Source: Cylicocyclus nassatus
Taxonomy: Eukaryota > Nematoda > Chromadorea > Rhabditida > Strongylidae
Direction of reading: 5' to 3'
NCBI GenBank assembly: GCA_958299035.1
Contig: CATQJL010000223.1
Coordinates: forward strand, 81,485,322-81,549,321
Length of the DNA: 64,000 nucleotides
The notes under the pieces were generated by a model. The model ran no database searches and was not told the origin of the DNA. It saw only the letters and a list, made by a program, of their open reading frames with translations. This document shows, piece by piece, positions 57,783 through 64,000 of the stretch. Both the position numbers and the translations under genes were made by a program. How positions within the stretch are numbered: the stretch's first letter is position 1; every line of letters starts with the position of its first letter.

Positions 57783-58149
57783 TAATTTCTAGGAAAACAG
57801 TAAAGCATGCATTATGTAGAAAATTTCCACTACATACAGTAATTAGGATTTCAAAAGAATGCCTTTACTCGCGCTTGATCTCTGGCCCAAAAAGTAAGTG
57901 CAATGAAATTCTGGTTTTGAGTGCTCTTGTATGAAACTCTATAAATTCTTAACGAATGAGACTAGAAGTTTCTTTCAACAAGCGTTGAATAGAGCATAAA
58001 AAAGCTTCTTGACAGGTGCTAGTTAAGTTTCATAGGAGAAACTTCGATGTAGATAAGCTATCTTGAAACAAGGGCTAGAAAAACGCGCATTACTTTTGCA
58101 CCAACCTAATAACTGGTGGAGTAACGGAAATTTTCCCTTACAAGACCTA

Positions 58150-58403
58150 CTAGCCCTACTCTTGAGTTCCACGCGGCGCTGACCTGAATGAGCGGGGAGA
58201 ACCGCCTAGCGAACGGAAAACCAAACGGCGGGAGATCTGGCCTGGCCGGCTCTTAGCTAGCATCAGGCCGAAACCGGAAACGTCGAACTCCTTTACAGCT
58301 TGGAAGGCCCTACTAGAGTATACATTCGGCTGTGCATCGCAGTCCGGCACTTAGTTTCGTCCTCACGCCAGGTTGAGGCGCGCCCGACTGTTGTGGAGGT
58401 AGT
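58150..58403. other. GC-rich island, possibly retroelement 5' region
   Basis: GC-rich compared with its surroundings. A plus-strand frame beginning MSGENRLANGKPNGGRSGLA has the Gly/Arg-rich look of an RTE 5' leader, but this is a weak resemblance and no endonuclease domain follows. Confidence 0.3.
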
Positions 58404-59283
58404 CATATTTTGTTATTACTAAATACCAGTGACGTGGGCGCGCCACCCCCCCCCCCTCCTCCCCCGAGAATGGGTCGCGAAATTTTTGAAAGTTATTTAT
58501 ATGGGTTATAAGAATGTGCAAACGACTTGTTTATTTTTGTATAATTAAAATAATTTTTAAATTTTAAAAATTCAAATTAGCCTTGTAAAAAAATTTTTTT
58601 CGGGGCGTGGCTGACGCCACGCCCCTTTTTTTAGATTTTAGTGGTTGGGGACCCGCAAAAATTTTGAGAAGCACCCGTAAAATTTTTTCGCTACGTGAGT
58701 GGTCGGTAGCCCTATCTCTCAACCACTATCCAGAACACTTCAGAAACGCGAACACACTAAGAGGTCATATCTATAGTACTGATAGCGACCGCTGCTTCTT
58801 TCGAATCGTTTCAATTGACATGCCATTCCCTCGACTTGACGACATCTATAACAGCTTCCGAGTTTTTCATAAAGCGATTGCGTATTTGAAGTTTCTGGAC
58901 GGCAGTAGCGCAGGAAGATTTGGTGTACGTAGATGATGAACAACCACTAAAATAAGGTTGAGGTTACATTTTTTTAAATGGTTTAATGGTTTGCTGCCAA
59001 CCCTGATGGCGAAACAAGTAGATTATGATGTAGTTAGGCTGATGTGCTTCGACAGCACGGGACGAGGTGGCTTACAAAAAGTATACTTTACGATGTTGGT
59101 GATAGTTTTTAGTTCCTAATAGTGATTGTTAGTGATAGTTCCTCGTAGATAGATTTAGTGGAGGTTATTCCATTTTGTATTAGGTTGTAACAGCATTAAT
59201 GCAGGTTCCTCGAATTTTGAGTTTGGATCTTTATAGTTTTTACACAAACAATTTTTTCGTGTGCGATGAAAAGTATTGTAATC
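58404..59283. repeat. Second copy of the 621-1693 segment
   Basis: Same orientation and order as 621-1693: CTAAATAC then CAGTGACGTGGGCGCGCC (58427), and later GTGGTCGGTAGCCCTATCTC. About 200 bp (906-1107 equivalent) is missing, which removes the right terminus of the hAT-like element. It lacks the 151-bp flanking direct repeats. Confidence 0.87.
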
Positions 59284-60102
59284 ACCAAACCTTTAGCTAC
59301 TCAGTTTGCACTATCGCGTTGTTGCAGCTTCACCGAGAAGAAATTTATAACCCGAACAATACCAGGAGATTTTTTGAAGGACCTTCGTTTTGAAAAAATA
59401 ATTTACTTTCAAATGCAGTAAGATAGCCCAGACATTACTTATTGTCTAGCATATAGTCGATAGTATAGCGGTGCTGAACTGGAGTTTTATGAAGAAATTT
59501 TTGCTGGAAGATATTTGAAAAACTTTGAAAGTACTCATTTTTTTCAATTTTTCTGAAGAGGTGAAGAAATGTCTTCTCGAAAATTGTGGATTTTTTAACG
59601 CTGTAAATGAAGAACGGCACCCGGTGTCAGTCATAAGTGTCGTAAGTCTATTCTTCCTATATACAGCAAAAGCTCCGCAATCGCTTTGTGCTGAGGATTT
59701 TTGTATAGGGCTGACGGACAACCGTTGGATTTCGCTCTAAAATATCTCGGCTCACAAACTTTCTTGAGTCATGATCTAGCATGAATTTTGTAGCATAATT
59801 CACTGAAGAACACTGTGTAAATTCGCCAAAAATTCCAACTTTTTCTAGTGGTTTCAGAGCCAAGAATATAGAAACAAAAAATTTTAAGGTTTGGCCTCTT
59901 AACTTCAAAGGCATCAAGTTTCTAAATCTATTCACTTCCATCAAAACGAAAGAATGCGTTAGAAGATAGAAGAAAAGAGGTTTCAAATGACACATGAATG
60001 AAGCATTCTAGGAAAATGGTTTCTTGTTTTAAACCAGCATTCTGAAATAGTTGTGAGAAAAACCTGCATTAATTCTGTCAGATCCTAATAGTTATTCTGC
60101 AG
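59284..60102. other. No gene supported
   Basis: A/T-rich interval with overlapping short frames on both strands and no splice or motif support. Confidence 0.4.
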
Positions 60103-60183
60103 CAGCTCAAGCGTGTGCCGCTCACATTCAGTGAATATTTTATTCAGTTGTGGTACATGATAGGCTCAGCTCCATTCTGACAG

Positions 60184-60303
60184 TTCTTTAGTAACCCGAA
60201 GGCGTTTGAACTAATCAAAGAGAAACAATCATGCTTTGATCGCCTTCAAGCTTCTGATAGTGAGGATGAAAACGTTGGAACATACGCAACCCTGCCGTCA
60301 TGA
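60184..60303 (+). CDS. Candidate terminal exon, acidic C-terminal tail
   Basis: After a CATTCTGACAG acceptor the frame reads FFSNPKAFELIKEKQSCFDR then ASDSEDENVGTYATLPS before TGA; AATAAA follows at 60421-60426. Composition (acidic SDSEDE then YATLPS) resembles the cytoplasmic C terminus of a membrane protein. The same frame is open upstream from 60103 (KRVPLTFSEYFIQLWYMIGS) except for a single TGA at 60178, so either that TGA is intronic or it is a nonsense mutation in a longer exon. Family not recognised. Confidence 0.4.
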   Translation, partial: FFSNPKAFELIKEKQSCFDRLQASDSEDENVGTYATLPS

Positions 60304-60420
60304 GACTGTAGACTCAACAAAATTGAAGATTATCATATGAGTTCTCACGTTCACAGGGTGATAGAGTCTCTCTGGTCAGCCATTCATGGTGTGTCATGAT
60401 AACAAAATTCCTTTTTGAGG

Positions 60421-60426
60421 AATAAA
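60421..60426 (+). terminator. Possible polyadenylation signal
   Basis: AATAAA about 118 bases after the stop at 60303, same strand as the candidate exon. Confidence 0.35.
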
Positions 60427-60913
60427 GATAAATGTGCCGTTTCCAATACATTTTTTGCATAATTAGCTTTAGAAAGTAAGATATGTGGTAGCTAGATACT
60501 AGTCTAATATGTCGTCAAAGAACTATTGTTTATTGTAAAACTTTATTCACAGTCCAATTCTAGGTATTGTCCTCGACTCCAATTTGTAAAGGACTGGTAT
60601 TTCATGAGCAGACAAAGCAGTGGTATGGAGCCGATTAAGAGATAGAGGAACTTTCGTTTATTTAGAGAACTTCCATTTATTTAGAGAGGAACTTCCATTT
60701 ATTTAGCTGCAGAGTAAGGCAAAGATGTTTGAACAGACTTGTTGCGAAAGAAAAACAGTCCGAAAGTTTATCGCAGCAAAATTAGACTTCTTTGTCAATG
60801 GCCATTGAACAAGCACCTAACAGAAGGCTAAAATCGACGATCTCACTTTTTGTTCCCATCTCTTAGGTTCTCGAATAAGAGTGGATTGTTCTATGTGCAC
60901 CTAGTCAGGCTGA

Positions 60914-61036
60914 GAACAGGTTGAAAGCTGGCAGTTTCGGAATCCGTTGTGCAAGCTTCCTAGTCTGGATTACCATTTGATTCGGACTGCTGCTGAAACA
61001 GCTTTAGAACTTTGCCACATACGTACCATTCACTAA
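60914..61036 (+). CDS. Weak candidate exon, unknown
   Basis: A 40-codon frame between stops, reading WQFRNPLCKLPSLDYHLIRT then AAETALELCHIRTIH, with a CTGGCAG acceptor-like site before TTTCGG. The composition is coding-like but there is no domain, partner exon or start. Could be chance. Confidence 0.22.
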   Translation, partial: EQVESWQFRNPLCKLPSLDYHLIRTAAETALELCHIRTIH

Positions 61037-61761
61037 GTCTGCTTTGGTCCATCAAATATTTAAGTCTACAGAAATTATTTTTCACATTCTTTATTTCCGC
61101 ATTTATTGTACTGATTGCTAATGTTTTCGAAGCTATTTTAACTTTTCAAAAAGCAATTTTTGGGGACTTTTCTTTGCTATCTTTGGACAAAGAAAGGACA
61201 ACAGCACGGTTTAGCCCTTGCGGCTGAATAGAATAATTGGAGAGACAATATCCAACCATTCTAAAGGCTTTTGAGAGGTTAAATATGCACTTTCAATTTG
61301 ACTATACTCAAAGGGGAGCCTTTGTCCTTCGATCAGCTCAATAAAAGTGAAACATAAAAAAGGAGATGATTGTCAAACCGTATCTTCCTTATTCCTAGTC
61401 GGTAGGTACGGTTTTGTAGAGGTTCTGTGACGAGTTACTGTTGTAACTCTTACTCTATTTCGTATGCAGACCGGTCCACATGAAGCCCAAAGGCTCTTTG
61501 GATTTCATTCTTGTTCTTTTCTGATATTCTTTTGTCCTACAATATTGTTAAACTCTTTTTTAGATAAGGTGCCCTAATGAATATCTGCTTAGAAGTACTC
61601 AAATTGCTTTTAATCTATCCAATTTCATTGATTCCTGTTGCTCCACAAAAACATGAAAGGCACAGAAAAAAATTTGAAATTTTTTTTTGCAGCAGTCATA
61701 TATGCAAGAGTAAAAATATGTAAATCTAATCGAATATAATCTCAGGTAATCGTCTAAGCGA
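61037..61761. other. Upstream region of the CX3C peptide gene
   Basis: No supported exon or repeat. A 71-codon frame at 61012-61227 is hydrophobic but without splice context. Confidence 0.35.
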
Positions 61762-62032
61762 ATGATGTACCTGCGCACTCTATGCTTATTTCTCATTGTA
61801 TTCGCATTTGCTACGGCATACGAGGCAAACGATGCCGATCTTGCGAGGTTCACATCATATGTGAGATAATTAAGAACATCGGTTGCGTTTGCGCGATCTT
61901 TTATTTTTACAGTGCAACGACTTCTGCAAAGTCCGCAACGGTAGATACAGAAGGGAAAAGCTAAGCATAGAAGAATGCGTGGAGCAGTGTTACGAAGAAG
62001 TGGAACGGCTGTGGAAAACAGAAAAAAATTAG
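61762..62032 (+). CDS. Secreted CX3C-X16-CX3C peptide
   Basis: Two exons, 61762-61860 and 61913-62032, with a 52-base intron (TAT|GTGAGA...TTTTTACAG|TGC), giving 72 residues. Residues 1-19 form a signal peptide (MMYLRTLCLFLIVFAFATA; a second Met at 61765 is an alternative start), leaving a mature peptide of about 53 residues beginning YEANDAD. The mature part has only four Cys arranged CNDFC, 16 residues, CVEQC. Both CX3C pairs lie in charged, helix-prone sequence, so two antiparallel helices linked by two disulfides (a helical hairpin) are predicted. That scaffold occurs in unrelated families, including some short potassium-channel-directed peptides and antimicrobial peptides, so the activity is not assignable. 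AATAAA at 62091-62096. Confidence 0.8.
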
Positions 62033-62090
62033 AAGGCGGTGCAGAGATAAAATTCACTTCAATTTAGAAGTAATTGTTCTCTAATAATCG

Positions 62091-62096
62091 AATAAA
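62091..62096 (+). terminator. Polyadenylation signal AATAAA
   Basis: Fifty-nine bases after the stop of the 61762-62032 gene. Confidence 0.65.
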
Positions 62097-62118
62097 TATT
62101 GAGTTCTTAACACATGTT

Positions 62119-62480
62119 TCTTAACGCATTCATGACAAGTTCGATTTTTCGATTACTGCCGTTTCGGACCAGAGCCTTTTTCGCTTTGTCAAGCTTACGA
62201 CCCACCCGTGGGTCGTGTTTTCCGAAATGGTAGTCTTTTTGAGAAAAGTTATGAACATGTCTCCGAGAGTGTTCCCAGAAGGGTAAACGAAGGCGCTGAT
62301 TGTCAAAAAATGATTTAATTTTGTTTTTGGTCCCGAGCCCGGTCCACTCTGGCTAACTTTCGCCTAGGTGTCCCCAATCATGTGCCAGAAGCCCGTAGAA
62401 TTCCATAGTAAACAGGCAAAGCTAGAGCTTCAGGAATCTTACGACCCACCGGCGGGTCGTATTGTCGTGAATGTGTTGAA
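62119..62480. mobile_element. TTAA-associated short inverted-repeat element
   Basis: Left end TTAACGCATTCATGACAAG and right end TTGTCGTGAATGTGTTGAA are complements, with TTAA or its remnant at each edge, as expected for piggyBac-like non-autonomous elements. Includes hairpins ACGACCCACCCGTGGGTCGT (62200) and ACGACCCACCGGCGGGTCGT (62441). A related left end occurs in both segmental duplicates (about 30448 and 52603). Confidence 0.6.
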
Positions 62481-62547
62481 TTTAATTTCTTTGGATGCAA
62501 TGCATGAAAGAAGACAAAGCACGATCACCGATTGTAATTGCTGTGTA

Positions 62548-62574
62548 GAGGGTGGTGGTGGTGGTGGTGGTGGT
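62548..62574. repeat. (GGT)n microsatellite
   Basis: About eight perfect GGT triplets following GTAGAG. Confidence 0.95.
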
Positions 62575-62664
62575 GCGGCGCGCCGCTACTTCGAACTCTA
62601 TGAGTGAACTGGATATAACGAGTAGGCAGAAATTTGCGCTTTGCAAAGGACGGAAAAGGATATA

Positions 62665-62836
62665 CCTTTTGATTCAACTAACTTGGCGGCTGGAAGGCAG
62701 GGCTTCGTGACCTAATTGAGGCTAGGTAATGATCAGAGAGCGCGCGAGAGAGACGCAGACTGCGTAGCGGGCGCGGGAGGCCTTAATTAGGTCACAAAGC
62801 CCCGCTTTCCAGCCGCCTAGCCAGTTGAATCAAAGG
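62665..62836. mobile_element. 172-bp hairpin MITE
   Basis: Arms CCTTTTGATTCAACTAACTT...GGCGGCTGGAA and complement TTCCAGCCGCC...AGTTGAATCAAAGG, plus inner pair CGTGACCTAATT / AATTAGGTCAC. The loop is GC-rich (GAGAGCGCGCGAGAGAGACG). Confidence 0.88.
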
Positions 62837-63106
62837 TTACAAGCTTTCCGTAGAATGGCTGGCTAGTGTAATTCGCTCGGAACCTAGCAGTCCTCAAGGC
62901 GTTTCAAAACTATGTCCCGTCTCCTTTTTTCGCCGGACTTAAGGATAGCCCAATAATTAAATGGCATAACCCCTCGTTTAAGGAAAGCCACAAAAATGTC
63001 TAATCTTTTGTGACTTTTTAGCATATAGAAAAATGGAGTGATTGTTTGTTGGCAGTAACTTCCCTCTTCAGCTCACAAGGATCGCCTCTTTTTGCTGATT
63101 GCCTAA

Positions 63107-63447
63107 AGGCACCGTCTACCCAAATTCTCGACTTCCATGTTTTGTCGCTGTCAGGCCCTTTAGAGGCCCTAAATTTGAATATGGAGTCGAGAACCCTCGA
63201 AACCCCCTAAAATCCCCGTTTTATAGAACCCGCTGCAACAAGCACGAGCAAGGGAAAGCCAGCAAATTGGGCGGGGCGAGCATCTGGGTGAAGTGACCAG
63301 GTCCGGATACGTCCCTTCGAAGCTGAAGGAACGAAAGCAAACAATTTTTTGCGGCGCAACTTGGGAAATTGCCTACTGTGGAGGCCCACAATAATATGTT
63401 ATCATAATCTTGTCAACCCCCACTTTGGGTAGACGCTGCCTTCAAAT
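63107..63447. mobile_element. AAGGCACCGTCTACCC-ended short element
   Basis: Ends AAGGCACCGTCTACCCAAAT and complement TTTGGGTAGACGCTGCCTT, related to the 8981-9439 family ends. Complementary interior pieces (GGGAAAGCCAGCAAATTGGG region) are partial. Non-coding. Confidence 0.7.
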
Positions 63448-63489
63448 ATTCTTCCGGCTTTGGAAAGGAATTAATGAAGTCTTTATGTG

Positions 63490-63803
63490 GAACTAGATGG
63501 CTTACCCGGCTCCGCCCGGCCCTGTCTATTTATTCATAATCAGGATGCTCGATTACCCCACCCCCCCCCCCTGTACCAACTCCCAGCCCCGTAGCTCAAA
63601 TTTTGCAGAAGATCGATAAAATCGATATCGATCGATGACGAAAAGTAGCCTATGACACCCGCCGGGGCCCGAAGTGTATGTGTGCCAAGTTTGGTTCGGA
63701 TCGGTTCAGAAATGGAATTTTCTATTCGGAACATACGTACACACAGACATACATACAGACAGACAGACAGACAAACAGACATTCGGCTTTATATATAAGA
63801 TTT
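63490..63803. repeat. Shorter copy of the 8330-8943 repeat family
   Basis: Starts GGCTTACCCGGCTCCGCC, lacks the large inverted half of the 8.3 kb copy, then keeps CCCAGCCCCGTAGCTCAAAT, TATCGATCGATGACG, ACACCCGCCGGGGCCCGAAG, the CAGACAGACA tract and GGCTTTATATATAAGA. The final CTAGCGACCC hairpin is absent. Confidence 0.85.
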
Positions 63804-64000
63804 TCGCCAATGTTTATTTTGTTCAGATATGACATCGTCTCCTTAGCTCTGAAAGAAATTGAAAGGCATTCTGCTCACAGCTTGTCACACCTTTCGCAGC
63901 TACTTCGACACGCAAAAAGTACCAAAATGGCATGCTGTCACGACACATGAATTTCCTCTGTGATTGCCTAAAATGTGATATTTCTTTATAGCAAAGCTCG

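Larger units (their letters stand above)
55410..58109. mobile_element. Mariner-type outer element, 2.7 kb, doubly nested
   Basis: Ends TTAGGTTGGTGCAAAAATAA / complement ending CACCAACCTAA with GCGCG subterminal sequence on both sides, flanked by TA. Same TIR family as 5974-6884. It contains two further elements (55980-56840 and 56843-57782). No transposase frame visible. Confidence 0.88.

Noticed and set aside
61599..62057. 152-codon minus-strand frame
   Set aside because: It overlaps antisense to both exons and the intron of the well-supported CX3C peptide gene, and has no signal, domain or splice support of its own.
62368..62607. 79-codon frame ending in a poly-Gly run
   Set aside because: The N-terminal part is transposon-derived and the Gly run is a GGT microsatellite.
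1..64000. CRISPR array, operon or prokaryotic defence system
   Set aside because: No regular short repeats with unique spacers and no bacterial-type gene packing. Tandem arrays here are degenerate satellites, and the genes have spliceosomal introns.

Overview
The window is non-coding-rich eukaryotic DNA, most likely from a nematode and plausibly a strongylid or hookworm. The visible introns are about 50 bases with GT...TTTCAG or TTTTACAG ends, genes are short and end near AATAAA, and the sequence is packed with inverted-repeat transposons of several superfamilies, CR1-, RTE- and Penelope-like retroelements, and palindromic satellite DNA. There are no operons, tRNA, rRNA or CRISPR arrays. Taxonomic placement is inference; no diagnostic marker gene is present.

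Layout. 0-9.4 kb: nested inverted-repeat transposons (643-983, 2774-5274 carrying 3004-3873, 5974-6884, 8981-9439) around one candidate two-exon membrane-protein gene (7763-8240). 9.6-22.8 kb: a tandem satellite with a unit near 150 bp, interrupted by an 11.5 kb compound palindrome (10113-21588) containing three smaller palindromes (10690-14570, 15020-18150, 19799-20537) and two simple-sequence arrays. 23.4-24.4 kb: an RTE remnant. 26.2-28.0 kb: a decayed gene with a PAN/Apple-like domain.

27.9-33.9 kb and 50.1-55.4 kb are two copies of one direct segmental duplication. Each carries a PAN-like terminal exon at its left end (+) and a small putatively secreted-protein gene at its right end (-). 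The left small-protein copy has lost its start codon and carries a stop; the right copy keeps a start codon but has an ambiguous splice junction. Private transposon insertions distinguish the copies. Between them lie a multi-frame Penelope-like element with a GIY-YIG-type endonuclease (34.3-36.9 kb), several candidate exons (37.5-39.1 kb), a convincing two-exon secreted cysteine-rich peptide gene (39803-40169), RTE pieces, and a CR1 element (44.3-48.4 kb) split by three separate inverted-repeat transposons.

55.4-64 kb: a mariner-like element (55410-58109) with two further elements nested inside; a second copy of the segment seen near the left edge (58404-59283); candidate terminal exons; a second convincing secreted peptide gene (61762-62032) encoding a CX3C-X16-CX3C peptide; and more short inverted-repeat elements. 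The supported host genes are small, secreted or membrane proteins of unknown function; no joint pathway can be inferred. The most distinctive features are the two short cysteine peptides, the decaying gene duplication, and the palindrome whose two arms act as each other's empty-site control.
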